From Kitasatospora phosalacinea (lineage in GTDB: Bacteria > Actinomycetota > Actinomycetes > Streptomycetales > Streptomycetaceae), in assembly GCF_000717185.1 (NCBI RefSeq), contig NZ_JNYE01000062.1:24107-88106 (forward strand): DNA of 64,000 nt, read 5' to 3'. How positions within the stretch are numbered: the stretch's first letter is position 1; the number at the start of each line of letters is the position of its first letter. The notes beneath the pieces are model-generated. The model saw only the letters and a list, made by a program, of their open reading frames with translations, did no database searches and was not told where the DNA came from. The position numbers and the translations under genes were made by a program. Shown here piece after piece: positions 26,722-36,318 of this stretch.

Positions 26722-29249
26722 GACTGGTCCTCCGGGGCGGTGCGGGCGGGTACGGGAACGGCGAGGGCGGCGGCGAAGCGGGCGGTCAGGGCGGCGGGGC
26801 GGGTGATGGCGCCGCCGACCACGACGGTGTGGGCGCCCGCGGCGAGGGCGGCGGCGGCCTCGTCGGGGGTGGTGATGCGGCCCTCGGCGACGACGGGGAC
26901 GTCGAGGCGTTCGGCGAGGGCGCGCACCAGGGCCAGGTCGGGTCCGTCCTGGTCGGGGCTGTCGGGGGTGTAGCCGGAGAGGGTGGTGCCCACCAGGTCG
27001 GCACCGGCGGCGGCCGCGGCCAGGCCCTCCTCCAGGGTGGCGACGTCCGCCATGACGGGGATGCCGCGGGCGTGCAGCGCCGCGATCGTCTCGGCGAGGG
27101 TGCGGCCGTCGGGCCGGGGGCGGCCGGTGCCGTCCAGGGCGACGACGTCGGCGCCGGCCTCGGCCACGGCGAGGGCGTGTTCGAGGGTGGGGGTGATGTA
27201 CGGGCCGTCCTCGCCGTCCTTCCACAGGCCGATGACGGGGAGCGGGACAGCCATCCGGACGGCGGCGATGTCGGCCGGGCCGTTGATCCGCACCGCGGCC
27301 GCGCCGCCGCTGTGCGCGGCGACGGCCATCTGCGCCATGTACTGCGGGCCGTGCAGCGGCTCGCCGGGCAGGGCCTGGCAGGAGACCACGAGGCGTCCGG
27401 CCAGGCCGGGCGGCAGGGGCGGACGGCGGCGGGTCGGCGGCGGGTCGGGGAGCACGGCGGGCCTCTCTCGGCGGGTGCCGGGGGTGCGGTGCTCGACGGC
27501 CGTGCCCAGCGCGGTGACGACGTCCCGCCAGGGGGCGCCGGGCGGCAGGTGGTCGGCGGCGCGCCCGGCGCCCGGGGCGAGCAGGTCGGCGGCGGCGGTC
27601 AGGGCGGCCCGGTCCTGCGCGTCGGCGGGCTCCTGCGGGTCGGCGGTCAGCCGCTCCAGGCGGGCCCCGCCGAGGCCCCCGGCGGCGGCGAGCAGGTGGG
27701 CGGGGGCGAACAGCGGGTCGGCCGGGTCGAGGTCGGTGAGCCAGGCGAGCGGCACGCCGCGCCGGGTCAGGGCGAGCTGGAGGTGTGTCAACTCGGCGCG
27801 CTCCGCGAGCAGTTCGGCCGGGTCGAGGGCGCGGGCGAGGGCCTGCGCGGCCAGCGTTCCGGCCGCCTCGCCGACCGCCCACTCGCCGTGGTGCACCCGG
27901 TAGGCGGCCGCGGCGGCCTGGGTGGCCGCCAGGTTCTTCGCGGCGGCCAGCAGGTTGCGCGGGGTGTCGGCCACCAGTGCCGACAGCGGGACCTGGAACG
28001 GCGCCGTGGGCGAGTACGCCGACTGCGGGTGGCCGATCCGGGCGTGCAGGTCCATGTGGTAGAGGGCCAGGCCGCCGCTGTCGGGCCGGTTCGCGGCGCG
28101 GGCCGCACCGGGGACGGGCTCCAGGTCCTGCTGCCGGACGGGCGCGGCCGGGGCCAGGCGGCGGGACTCGCGCACGTACGGTTCGGCGGCCAGGCCGCCG
28201 GGGGCGCAGTGCCCGTCCGCGACCGGGCGCAGGCCCGGGTAGCCGCGGCCGCTGCCGTCGTCGCGCGGGCACTCGGTCTGCAGCCAGTGCAGGAAGGCGA
28301 GGGACAGCCGGCGGGACTCGGCGCGGGCCCGTTCGGGTTCGTGCACGAGGGAGGTGTCGGCGTAGTCGTTGCCCGCCCAGTTGATCAGGGCGAGGTCGGT
28401 GGTGCCGAACCGCGCGCCCTCGCGCAGGCGGCGGTACGTCCAGAACGGCGGGTGGCCGTCCGGCCCTTCGGTGAACATCCGGTAGCGGTGCGCGCGGCCG
28501 TCCCAGCCGGCGATCTCCAGGGTGAACGGCTGGGCGTCGCGCCAGCGTTCGTACCCCTCGGGCCGCGGCACGGTGTGGTCCTCGCCGGGGCGGTGCTCGA
28601 CCAGCAGGCCGGTGGTGCAGGACTGCACGGCGTGCGGGTGCGGGCCGCCGGGCAGCGCGAGGCTCTCGCCGAATGCGGCGCGGCCCTCCGAGCCGATCGC
28701 CCAGGGCGCGCCGGCCAGCGGCAGCAGCTCGCCGGTCTCGGTGGCGTCGCAGAACAGCACGGCGGCGACGGCGAGTTCGCGGCCCTCCCGGTCGCGCAGC
28801 CGCACCGAGGTCAGGCGCCCGTCCTCGCGCACCGCGCGGACGGGGCGCACGCCGGTGACGATCCGCAGCCGGCCGGCGGCGACGTGCGGGGCGAGCAGGG
28901 CGTCGAGGACGCGCAGCGCCGCGGCGGGCTCGAAGCACAGGCGGCTGACCCAGCCGCCGCCGGGGTTGTCGGCGCCGCCGTACTCGGCGCGCAGCGCGCG
29001 GCGCAGCCGCTGGTAGGAGGCGGAGGCACCGCCGGGCGCCTCGATGTGCGGGTGTTCGTCGAGGGCCGGGACGAGTTGGGTGGTGATCTGCCCGCCGAGC
29101 ACCTGCTGCTCGCAGGTCAGCACCACGGTACGGCCCGCTTCCGCGGCGGCCAGGGCCGCGGCGACGCCGCCGAGTCCGCCGCCGATCACGGCGATCTCGG
29201 CGGTCTCGGCGGTCAACTGCTGGACGGGGGTGGTCTCGTGGGGGGTCAT
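26718..29249 (-). CDS. Fusion: FAD-dependent oxidoreductase + NanE-like ManNAc-6-P 2-epimerase
   Basis: An 843-residue two-part protein. Residues 1 to about 590 are an FAD-dependent oxidoreductase (pfam12831-like): dinucleotide motif [20 protein letters not shown], then [13 protein letters not shown] and [20 protein letters not shown] variable linker follows, then from about residue 613 a full NanE domain: [81 protein letters not shown] and [10 protein letters not shown]. NanE turns N-acetylmannosamine-6-phosphate into N-acetylglucosamine-6-phosphate. Both halves seem intact. The gene overlaps both neighbours by 4 bases. The oxidoreductase substrate is unknown. Confidence 0.85.
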   Translation of the reverse strand: MTPHETTPVQQLTAETAEIAVIGGGLGGVAAALAAAEAGRTVVLTCEQQVLGGQITTQLVPALDEHPHIEAPGGASASYQRLRRALRAEYGGADNPGGGWVSRLCFEPAAALRVLDALLAPHVAAGRLRIVTGVRPVRAVREDGRLTSVRLRDREGRELAVAAVLFCDATETGELLPLAGAPWAIGSEGRAAFGESLALPGGPHPHAVQSCTTGLLVEHRPGEDHTVPRPEGYERWRDAQPFTLEIAGWDGRAHRYRMFTEGPDGHPPFWTYRRLREGARFGTTDLALINWAGNDYADTSLVHEPERARAESRRLSLAFLHWLQTECPRDDGSGRGYPGLRPVADGHCAPGGLAAEPYVRESRRLAPAAPVRQQDLEPVPGAARAANRPDSGGLALYHMDLHARIGHPQSAYSPTAPFQVPLSALVADTPRNLLAAAKNLAATQAAAAAYRVHHGEWAVGEAAGTLAAQALARALDPAELLAERAELTHLQLALTRRGVPLAWLTDLDPADPLFAPAHLLAAAGGLGGARLERLTADPQEPADAQDRAALTAAADLLAPGAGRAADHLPPGAPWRDVVTALGTAVEHRTPGTRRERPAVLPDPPPTRRRPPLPPGLAGRLVVSCQALPGEPLHGPQYMAQMAVAAHSGGAAAVRINGPADIAAVRMAVPLPVIGLWKDGEDGPYITPTLEHALAVAEAGADVVALDGTGRPRPDGRTLAETIAALHARGIPVMADVATLEEGLAAAAAGADLVGTTLSGYTPDSPDQDGPDLALVRALAERLDVPVVAEGRITTPDEAAAALAAGAHTVVVGGAITRPAALTARFAAALAVPVPARTAPEDQS

Positions 29250-30865
29250 CGGGCGTCCTCCGGGGCGCCGGGGCGGGTGGCGGGGGCGGGGTGGGCGACG
29301 TCGGCGGCGCCGTGGTCGCAGGCGCCCCCGGTGAGGGTGAAGTCGACCTCGAAGGTCCGGGACCAGGGCAGCCGGACGGAGCCGGGGTCGACGGCCAGGC
29401 CGTCGAAGCCGGGCAGTTCGGCGCGGCGGCGGGCCAGGCCGGCGGCGATGTCGGCGAGCACGGGGTGGTCGGCGGGGACGTGGTCGTGCCGGGTGGGGTC
29501 GCTGCCGAGGACGGCGCGGACGCGGGCGCGTTCGCCGCTCATCCAGCCCCGGTCCTCGACCAGGCGGTGCAGCAGCAGGCGCCGGTGGGCGCGTTCGTCG
29601 AAGCGCCCGGCCCGGCGGGCGGCGACGGCCGTCACGGTGTGGGCGGCCACCGTGCCCAGGGTGTTGCCCGCGGTGTTCCAGCCCGCGTACGCGGTCAGCT
29701 GCTCCAGGATCCCCGCCTCGGCCAGGGCGCGGACCAACTCCGGGTCGGCGCCGTTGGGTTGGGCGCAGTCGGCGACGGCGACGGCCTGTCCGGCGGCCAG
29801 CAGGTCGGCGGCGCGGGCGGCCAGTGCCCGGGCGGGGGCCGGGTCGGTGGCGGCGGGCGGGGCGACCGCCCAGTCACCGGTGCCGTCGGGGGTGTGCACG
29901 AGCAGCACGACGTCCGGGGTGCCGGTGTCCGGGGTGCCGGTGTCCGGGGTGCCGGTGTCCGGGGTGCCGGTGTCCGGGTCCGGGAGGACGACCGCCCCGC
30001 AGGCCTGGAGCTGCCGGGTCGCCGTGGTGGCCACCGGCACGTTCTCGTAGGCGGCGGTGCGGCGCAGCCCGGCCGGGTCGGCGGCCTCGATCCGGACGGT
30101 CGGCGCGGGGCCGCCCAGCAGGTCGAGCAGGGTGCGGGCGAGCAGCACGGTGCAGGCCTCGTCGGCGCCGGGCCGGACGCTGACGCGTCCGTGCAGGCCG
30201 AGCCAGGCCGTCCAGGTGTCCAGCCAGTGCAGTTCGGCGGTGGCCAGACCGTGCTCGGCGGTGTCGTCGGCGCCGACGACGAGGGTGCGCAGGGTGCCGT
30301 CGGCGACCAGTTCCAGGGCGGCCAGGTTGACGGCGTGGTTGCGCACCCGGCGGGTGAGGAAGTCCGCGCGGACGGCGGTCGGCACCTCGGCGGCCCCCAG
30401 GGTCGCGGCGACGGCGGCCGGGTCGTCGGCGCCGCGGTGCAGGTCGGCGGAGAGCCGGTGCAGGACCGGGCCGTGCGGGTCCCAGTAGGCGGGCTCCTCC
30501 ATGGCGTCGGCCGAGTCGGGGGTCCGGGTGATCAGGGTGACGGCGTGCACGGCGACGCCGCGCGCGGCCAGGGCGTGCAGCGGCGCCCAGGCGGCGGTGA
30601 CGGAGGCGACGGTGGCCGGGCGGGTGCGGGAGGCGATCAGGCCGCCGTGTCCCACTGTCTCCAGGGAGACGACGGCGGCGTCGGCCTCGACGGCGGCGAG
30701 CCAGGCGGCGAGGGCGTCGGGGTCGCCGGGTTCCCGCAGTCTCGGCATGGTGTCGGCGGGCGGGGTGAGCAGGTGGACGCCGGCCACGGCGGCGACCAGG
30801 CGCGGCAGTTCGGCGCAGGCCGGGCGTTCGTCCAGCGGGACCAGGGCGATGCGGGGGGTGCTCAC
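29246..30865 (-). CDS. DUF4127 family protein
   Basis: A 539-residue soluble protein opening [20 protein letters not shown], with [17 protein letters not shown] and [16 protein letters not shown]. These features define the DUF4127 family, whose function is unknown. [16 protein letters not shown] and [18 protein letters not shown] are likely active-site loops, rich in acidic, His and Asn residues. A stretch of four TPDTG units (15-bp DNA repeat) sits in a variable loop and differs from the rest. GTG 30865 overlaps the ROK stop; the stop overlaps the fusion gene ATG. Its position between kinase and epimerase suggests a metabolic role on the imported sugar. Confidence 0.8.
   Translation of the reverse strand: MSTPRIALVPLDERPACAELPRLVAAVAGVHLLTPPADTMPRLREPGDPDALAAWLAAVEADAAVVSLETVGHGGLIASRTRPATVASVTAAWAPLHALAARGVAVHAVTLITRTPDSADAMEEPAYWDPHGPVLHRLSADLHRGADDPAAVAATLGAAEVPTAVRADFLTRRVRNHAVNLAALELVADGTLRTLVVGADDTAEHGLATAELHWLDTWTAWLGLHGRVSVRPGADEACTVLLARTLLDLLGGPAPTVRIEAADPAGLRRTAAYENVPVATTATRQLQACGAVVLPDPDTGTPDTGTPDTGTPDTGTPDVVLLVHTPDGTGDWAVAPPAATDPAPARALAARAADLLAAGQAVAVADCAQPNGADPELVRALAEAGILEQLTAYAGWNTAGNTLGTVAAHTVTAVAARRAGRFDERAHRRLLLHRLVEDRGWMSGERARVRAVLGSDPTRHDHVPADHPVLADIAAGLARRRAELPGFDGLAVDPGSVRLPWSRTFEVDFTLTGGACDHGAADVAHPAPATRPGAPEDAR
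29914..29973. repeat. Four perfect 15-bp tandem units inside the DUF4127 gene
   Basis: The unit CCGGGGTGCCGGTGT is repeated four times without change and encodes TPDTG repeats in frame. Its length is likely to vary between strains by whole units. Confidence 0.9.
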
Positions 30866-32289
30866 GGCGTTCCTGCGCTTTCGGAGGGTTCGGCGGCCCG
30901 CTGCCCGCGGGTGTCGCGGGTCGACGCGGCAGGCGGTGCGGGGGCGTCCGCGGGGGCCGCCCCGGGCGCGGCGCCGGTCCCCGGCGGGCGGGCGCCGACG
31001 GCGGCGGGCCCGCCGGTGCGTCCGGCGCCGCCGCCCGGGGCGACGGCCGGACCGCGCCGGCTGGACACCTGGTCGGCCCGGCTCGGCCCGCGCGAGCGCG
31101 TCGGCGTCCCGCCCGGGGCGACGGCGGACGCGCCGTCGGGATCCGCGGTGTGCGGCGGGCGGGCGCCGCCCGGTCCGCCGACCCCGGCGGTCCCCGCTCC
31201 GGGAGCGTCCGCGCCCTGCGGCCCGCCGCTCCCCCCTGCCGGGGCGACGGCGGACGCGCCGTCGGGATCCGCGGTGTGCGGCCGTTCGGTCCGCGCGGCG
31301 CGGGCGTCCGGGGCCGCGGTGCCCGTCCCGGCCTGCGTGCGGGCCTCCGCCGCCGCGCCGATCAGGACGGCGTCGGCGTCCAGTGCGGAGCGCACCACCC
31401 GGACGTCGGCCAGCAGGGGCAGGGTGTGGACGGCGAGGGCGGCGCGCAGGCCGGTCTCGTACCAGGGGCCGGCGGCGGCCGCGCCGCCGCCGAGGACGAC
31501 CACGTCGGGGTCGAGCGCGGCGACGACGCCCGCCAGTGCCGTGCCCAGGGCGTACCCGCCGGAGTGCAGGACGGACCGGGCGACCGGGTCCCCGGCCTTG
31601 GCCAGCGCAGCGACGGCGCGGAGGTCGGGCAGGTGGCGGTAGGGCAGTCGCCGGCGGGCCTCGGCGGCCATGGCCGGGCCCGCGGCCAGCGACTCGACGT
31701 GCCCGGTCGCCCCGCACGGGCAGGCGGTTCCTTCCGCCCCGGGGACGGGCAGGTGGCCGAGGTGGCCGGCCGCGCCGTGGGCGCCGCGCAGGACTCGGCC
31801 GCCGACGGCGACGGCTCCCCCGATGCCCGTGCCGGCCATCACGCCGACGGCCACCCCGGTGTGCCGGGCGGCCCCGGCTGCGCACTCGCCGGACAGGAAC
31901 GCCTGCACGTCGTTCAGGACGGTGGCGGGCAGCCGCAGTTCCCGTTCGGCGGCCGCGGCCAGTTCGGTTCCGGCCCAGCCGGGGAGCGCGGAGGTGGCGG
32001 CGACGATCTCGCGGCCGCGGGCGTCGACGACGCCCGCGGTGCCGAAGCCGACGGCGACGGGCGCGGCTCCGAGCGCGGTGCCCTCCTCGGCGGCGAGGAC
32101 GGCCAGCCGCAGGGCGGCGGCGAGGACGGCGGCGCCGCCGTCGGCGGCGGGCGTCGGGACGGTGCGCCGGAGGATCGGCACGGGGCGGCCGTCGGCCTCG
32201 GTGACGACGGCCGCCGTGGTCTTGGTGCCGCCGATGTCCACGGCGAGGACCGGCGGCACCGCTGCGCGGTGCCCGGGGGTGGTGCTCAT
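30862..32289 (-). CDS. ROK-family sugar kinase with long low-complexity tail
   Basis: A 475-residue protein. The first 310 residues are a ROK kinase: phosphate site VLAVDIGGTKTTAAVV, LNDVQAFLSGE, GVMAGTGIGGAV, and zinc-type motif GHLPVPGAEGTACPCGATGH where the last Cys of the usual CxCGxxGC is His. ATP site PDVVVLGGGAA is near the end. With a NanE domain in the operon, N-acetylmannosamine or a related hexose is a likely substrate. The last 160 residues are Pro/Ala/Gly-rich and contain two copies of HTADPDGASAVAP, an unusual extension. ATG 32289 overlaps the gntR stop. Confidence 0.85.
   Translation of the reverse strand: MSTTPGHRAAVPPVLAVDIGGTKTTAAVVTEADGRPVPILRRTVPTPAADGGAAVLAAALRLAVLAAEEGTALGAAPVAVGFGTAGVVDARGREIVAATSALPGWAGTELAAAAERELRLPATVLNDVQAFLSGECAAGAARHTGVAVGVMAGTGIGGAVAVGGRVLRGAHGAAGHLGHLPVPGAEGTACPCGATGHVESLAAGPAMAAEARRRLPYRHLPDLRAVAALAKAGDPVARSVLHSGGYALGTALAGVVAALDPDVVVLGGGAAAAGPWYETGLRAALAVHTLPLLADVRVVRSALDADAVLIGAAAEARTQAGTGTAAPDARAARTERPHTADPDGASAVAPAGGSGGPQGADAPGAGTAGVGGPGGARPPHTADPDGASAVAPGGTPTRSRGPSRADQVSSRRGPAVAPGGGAGRTGGPAAVGARPPGTGAAPGAAPADAPAPPAASTRDTRGQRAAEPSESAGTP
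31115..31282. repeat. Two 42-bp direct repeats in the ROK gene tail
   Basis: Copies begin at 31115 and 31241 (offset 126 bp, a multiple of three) and share GGGGCGACGGCGGACGCGCC and following bases. They encode the repeated HTADPDGASAVAP in the disordered tail. Confidence 0.8.
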
Positions 32290-33056
32290 GGTCGGCGTTC
32301 CCTGGTGATGGTGAAGGTGAAGTCGTAGCGGTCGGCGCGGTAGAGGCTGACGGCGCGTTCGACGGCGCGGCCGCGGGCGTCCCGGGTGACCCGCTCGACG
32401 TACAGGGCGGGGAACTGCGGGGGCACGTTCAGCAGGGCGGCCTGGGCCGCGTCCACGAGGGTGGCCCGCACGGTCTGCTGGGCGCTCTCGGGGGCGGCGC
32501 CGGCCCGCTCCAGCAGGGTGTAGAGCGAGGCGGGTTCGCCCTGGTCGAGCAGGCCGGGCAGCAGGGCCTCGGGCAGCCAGACGTTCTCCAGGCACATGGG
32601 TTCGCCGTCGGCGGTGCGCAGCCGCTCCAGGTGGACCAGGGGGGTGCCGGGTTCGACGAACAGGTCGCGGGCGTTGACGACGTCGGCCGGGACGCGTTCC
32701 ATCAGCAGCAGGCGGCCCGCGGGGGTCATGCGGCGGGCCCGGATGTCCTCGGAGAAGGACGTCAGGTGCAGCGACTTGCTGATCGTCTCGCGGTCGGCGA
32801 CGAAGGTCCCCGAGCCCTGGACCCGGTAGAGGTGGCCCTCCTGGCTGAGGCGTTCGACGGCGCGGCGCACGGTGACCCGGCTGACGTCGTAGCGGGCCAT
32901 CAGGTCGCGTTCGCTGGGCAGCGGGTCGTGCGGCGCGGCGCCCTCGACGAGGTCGAGCAGGGCGCGGCGCAGCGTCTCGTGCTTGGGTTCGCGGGGCTCG
33001 GCGGCCCCTGCCTGCTTGCCGACCCCGCGCGCGGTGCCGTTCGTCGTCGTGTTCAT
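32286..33056 (-). CDS. GntR/HutC-family transcriptional regulator
   Basis: A 256-residue regulator. The winged helix has the GntR signature DPLPSERDLMARYDVSRVTV followed by RRAVERLSQEGHLYRVQGSG. The C-terminal UTRA ligand domain ends RYDFTFTITRERRP. HutC-type regulators such as DasR bind phosphorylated amino sugars and sites of the form AGTGGTCTAGACCACT. A very similar palindrome lies in front of the operon at 36368, so local control by this protein is likely. It overlaps the permease stop and the ROK start by 4 bases each. Confidence 0.88.
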   Translation of the reverse strand: MNTTTNGTARGVGKQAGAAEPREPKHETLRRALLDLVEGAAPHDPLPSERDLMARYDVSRVTVRRAVERLSQEGHLYRVQGSGTFVADRETISKSLHLTSFSEDIRARRMTPAGRLLLMERVPADVVNARDLFVEPGTPLVHLERLRTADGEPMCLENVWLPEALLPGLLDQGEPASLYTLLERAGAAPESAQQTVRATLVDAAQAALLNVPPQFPALYVERVTRDARGRAVERAVSLYRADRYDFTFTITRERRP

Positions 33057-33958
33057 CCCTTGACCGCTCCCTCACCCACGCCACGGAAGAAGAACCGCTG
33101 CAGGGCGAAGAACAGGGCCAGCAGCGGCACGACGGCCATCATGGTGCCTGCGGCGATCACGCGCTGGTCATTGGTGAACGTGCCGGACAGGTACTGGATC
33201 CCCACGGTCAGCGTGTACTTGCCCTGGTCGGAGAGCGAGACCAGCGGCCACAGGAAGTCGTCCCAGCTGAAGACGAAGCTGAAGATGGCGACGGCGGCCA
33301 GGGTGCCGCGGACGGAGGGCAGGGCGATCCGCCGGAACCGCGTCCACTCGCCGGCGCCGTCCAGGATCGCGGCCTCCTCGACCTCGGCGGGCAGGCGGCG
33401 GAAGGCGTTGCGCATCAGCATCACCGACAGGCCGGAGGCGGCGCCGGGGAGCATCACGCCGAGCAGGGTGTCGGTCAGGTGCAGCGACCGGGCGACCAGG
33501 AACTCGGAGACCATGATGCTCTCGAACGGGATGATCATCGTGGCGAGGAAGATCCCGGCGGCGAGGCCGCGGCCGCGGAACTTCATCCGGGCCAGTGCGT
33601 AGCCGGCCATCGAGCCGAGCAGGCAGTTGGTGAGCACCGAACCGAGCGCCACGACCAGCGAGTTGCCCGCGTAGCGCAGCACGGGGACGGTGTCCAGCAC
33701 CTCGGCGTAGTGGTGCAGGGTGGGGTGGGCGGGCAGGAGTTGGGGCGGGTAGCCGAAGACCCGCTCGCCGTTGCCCTTGAGGGAGGTGGACAGCTGCCAC
33801 AGGAACGGGCCGACGGTGAGCGCGAACACGAGCGCCAGCAGCAGGTAGCGGCCGGCCAGTCCGGCGGCGGCGCGGACCCGGCGGGCGGTCGGGGCGGGGG
33901 CGGCCGGTCGGCGCGGGTCCGCGGCGGCCGGGGTGGGCGGGGTCTGCAGCGTGGTCAT
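33053..33958 (-). CDS. Carbohydrate ABC transporter permease (MalG type)
   Basis: A 301-residue membrane protein with six helices. The ATPase-contact EAA loop reads VEEAAILDGAGEWTRFRRIA. It opens with a Pro/Ala-rich cytoplasmic leader before LLALVFALTVGPFLWQLS. Together with the next permease and the lipoprotein it forms a CUT1 sugar importer. No ATPase gene is nearby, as is usual in streptomycetes where a shared MsiK-type ATPase serves many importers. The start overlaps the upstream permease stop. Confidence 0.92.
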   Translation of the reverse strand: MTTLQTPPTPAAADPRRPAAPAPTARRVRAAAGLAGRYLLLALVFALTVGPFLWQLSTSLKGNGERVFGYPPQLLPAHPTLHHYAEVLDTVPVLRYAGNSLVVALGSVLTNCLLGSMAGYALARMKFRGRGLAAGIFLATMIIPFESIMVSEFLVARSLHLTDTLLGVMLPGAASGLSVMLMRNAFRRLPAEVEEAAILDGAGEWTRFRRIALPSVRGTLAAVAIFSFVFSWDDFLWPLVSLSDQGKYTLTVGIQYLSGTFTNDQRVIAAGTMMAVVPLLALFFALQRFFFRGVGEGAVKG

Positions 33959-34833
33959 GCCCGTTCCTCCCGGGAGTTGAGGCGGGTGACGGCGACGGAC
34001 AGGCCGAGGGTGCCGAGGAACAGCACGATGCTCATCGCGGAGGCGTAGCCCGCCTCGCCGCCGAGGCCGAGGCCGACCTCACGAATGGTGTAGACCAGGG
34101 TGCGGGCTTCGCCGCCCGGCCCGGCGCTGCCGTCGCTGAGGGTGTAGACCTCGGCGAACACCTTGGCGGAGCCGATCGCGGCCAGGGTGGCGACCAGCAC
34201 CATGGTGGGCCGCACCAGCGGCAGGGTGACGTGGCGGAAGCGCCGCACGGCGCCCGCGCCGTCGACCTCGGCCGCCTCCAGCAGCGAGCGGGGCACGTTG
34301 GCCAGCGCGGCCAGGTAGACCACCATGTAGTAGCCCAGGCCCTTCCAGACGGTCATCGCCATGGCGCTGAACAGCAGCAGGTGCGCGTCGGTGAGGAACG
34401 GCACCGGCCCGGCGACCAGGTGGAGGCCGCGCAGCACCGAGTTGACCAGGCCGTCGTCGGAGAGCAGCCAGGACCAGATCAGGCCCGCGACCACCATGGA
34501 CGCCACCACCGGCGAGTAGAAGACCGCCCGGAAGAAGCCGATGCCGGCGATCCGCTTCTGCACCAGCACCGCGAGCAGCAGCGGCAGCACCACCAGGCAG
34601 GGCACCACCACGGCGATGTACAGCAGCGTGTTGCGCACCGACTGCCAGAACTGGTCGTCGTGCAGCAGCCGCGCGTAGTTGTGCGTGCCGGTGAAGGTGC
34701 CGCCGCCGAGCGTGCTGGCGTCGGTGAACGACAGCACGGCGGTGTTGGCGAACGGGACGATGAAGAAGCAGACGGCCACGGCCAGGGCCGGGAGGAGGAA
34801 GAGCCAGGGGACGTACCAGCGTCGGCCGGTCAC
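33955..34833 (-). CDS. Carbohydrate ABC transporter permease (MalF type)
   Basis: A 292-residue CUT1 permease with six helices, starting VPWLFLLPALAVAVCFFIVP. Its EAA loop is LLEAAEVDGAGAVRRFRHVT. It pairs with the MalG-type protein encoded directly after it. A 168-bp gap with a hairpin separates it from the binding-protein gene upstream. Confidence 0.92.
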   Translation of the reverse strand: MTGRRWYVPWLFLLPALAVAVCFFIVPFANTAVLSFTDASTLGGGTFTGTHNYARLLHDDQFWQSVRNTLLYIAVVVPCLVVLPLLLAVLVQKRIAGIGFFRAVFYSPVVASMVVAGLIWSWLLSDDGLVNSVLRGLHLVAGPVPFLTDAHLLLFSAMAMTVWKGLGYYMVVYLAALANVPRSLLEAAEVDGAGAVRRFRHVTLPLVRPTMVLVATLAAIGSAKVFAEVYTLSDGSAGPGGEARTLVYTIREVGLGLGGEAGYASAMSIVLFLGTLGLSVAVTRLNSREERA

Positions 34834-34961
34834 GGGGGTCTCCTGTCGTACGGGGCGGGTGGGGCGCGGGTCTCCGGCGGGGTGCCGTCGCGGGCGGCCA
34901 CGGGGGACGGGTCGCCCGCGACGGCGGGTCCTGGCCGGCCGGGTCGGCGGCGCAGGACGGC

Positions 34962-34997
34962 GGGGCCGGACGCCGCCGGGGGAAGGCGTCCGGCCCC
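34962..34997 (-). terminator. Intra-operon hairpin after the binding-protein gene
   Basis: A 13-bp stem (34962-34974 with 34985-34997) just after the lipoprotein stop and before the permeases. It may act as a partial terminator or mRNA-end stabiliser that keeps the binding protein more abundant than the membrane subunits. Confidence 0.55.
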
Positions 34998-35001
34998 GGG
35001 C

Positions 35002-36318
35002 TCAGCCGGCGGCGCCGGTGATCCTGTCGGCCTCCTCGACCGCCTGGTCGAGCGCCTGCTGCGGCGTCAGCTTGCCCTGGAGCGCGAGCTGGACCTTGCC
35101 GACGACGGCCGCGGTCACCCGCGAGTCGTACTGCACGGGCACCAGGTTCCGGGCCCTGGCGATCTGCTCGGCGGAGATCCGGCGGGCGGTGCCCTCGGGG
35201 GTGGTGTCGCCCTCGGCCTTGAAGTACGGGTCCTTGAGGGACTCGAGGGTGCTGGGCAGGATCGTGACGATCTTGCTGAAGGCGAGCTGGTTCTGCGCGT
35301 TCGAGAGGTACTCGGCGAAGTCCAGGGCGGTGGCCTGGTTCTTGCCGGACTTCGGGACCAGCAGGCCCATCACGGACATGTTGGTGGCGCCCGACGCGCC
35401 GGTGATCTGCGGGCCGACGCCGGTGTTCGCGGCGATGTCGGCGGCGTTCTTCTTGATCGTGGCGAGGAAGTTGGGGCCCGAGGGCAGCAGGCCGATCCGG
35501 CCGGACTGGTAGGCCTCGTTCTCCTTGCTGTGGTTCTGGGTCAGCGAGTCCTGCGGGTAGACGCCGCCCTTGTAGGCGTCGACCAGCTTCTGCAGGTAGG
35601 CGGCGGCCTCGGGGGTGTTGAAGGTCCACTTCTTGCCGGAGGCGTCCAGCAGCGGCACGCCCTGCTTGGCGAGGTCGGTGACGAACCGGTTCTCCAGCGC
35701 GGGGTGGATGCCGTAGAAGGCGCCCTGGCCGGCCGCGGAGAGCCTGGCGCCGTCGGCGAGCAGCTCGTCGAAGGTCGCCGGGGGCTTCTCCGGGTCCAGC
35801 CCGGCCTTCGCGAACAGGTCCTTGTTGTACATGGTGACCTCGGAGGTGAGGTACCACGGCAGGCCGAAGGAGCCCTGCCGGCCGGGCACCTGGAAGGCCG
35901 ACCAGGCGCCGGGCACGTAGGACGCCTTGACGCCGGCCGCGGCCTGGTCCAGGTCGACGAACAGGCCCTTGGCCTCCAGCGCCTGGGCGAACTGGGGGTT
36001 CAGGTTGACCACGTCGGGCAGGTTCCCGGCCGCGGCGTCGGCGGTCAGCTTCTCCTGGGCGCCCTGGAACGGGATGTCGACCCAGTTGACCTCGGTGCCC
36101 GGGTGCTCCTTCTCGTACGCGGCGATGACGCCGTTCATGTAGTCGGTGAAGGTCGGCTTGAGCTGCAGCGTCTCCAGCGTGATGGTGCCGCCGACCTTGC
36201 CGGACGGCGCGCCGCCCTGGTCGGTCGACGAGCCGCCGGACCCCAGACCGCAGGCGCTCGTGGCGAGGGCGACGGTGATGACGGCGGCGGCCAGGCGGAT
36301 GCCTCTGCTGCTGGGCAT
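35002..36318 (-). CDS. Sugar ABC transporter substrate-binding lipoprotein
   Basis: A 438-residue extracellular binding protein. The N-terminus has a basic start, hydrophobic core and lipobox LATSAC, so the mature protein begins with a lipid-modified Cys near residue 25. The fold opens TITLETLQLKPTFTDYMNGV and has YLTSEVTMYNKDLFAKAGLD, typical of family 1 solute-binding proteins for oligosaccharides. ATG 36318 follows AGGAGAG at good spacing. It is the first gene of the minus-strand sugar locus and lies 50 bp from a GntR-type palindrome. Confidence 0.92.
   Translation of the reverse strand: MPSSRGIRLAAAVITVALATSACGLGSGGSSTDQGGAPSGKVGGTITLETLQLKPTFTDYMNGVIAAYEKEHPGTEVNWVDIPFQGAQEKLTADAAAGNLPDVVNLNPQFAQALEAKGLFVDLDQAAAGVKASYVPGAWSAFQVPGRQGSFGLPWYLTSEVTMYNKDLFAKAGLDPEKPPATFDELLADGARLSAAGQGAFYGIHPALENRFVTDLAKQGVPLLDASGKKWTFNTPEAAAYLQKLVDAYKGGVYPQDSLTQNHSKENEAYQSGRIGLLPSGPNFLATIKKNAADIAANTGVGPQITGASGATNMSVMGLLVPKSGKNQATALDFAEYLSNAQNQLAFSKIVTILPSTLESLKDPYFKAEGDTTPEGTARRISAEQIARARNLVPVQYDSRVTAAVVGKVQLALQGKLTPQQALDQAVEEADRITGAAG

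Noticed and set aside
24082..36318. Sialic acid (nan) operon
   Set aside because: A NanE domain and ROK kinase are present, but no NanA lyase, sialidase or sialic-acid transporter type is seen, and a GH38 mannosidase is.
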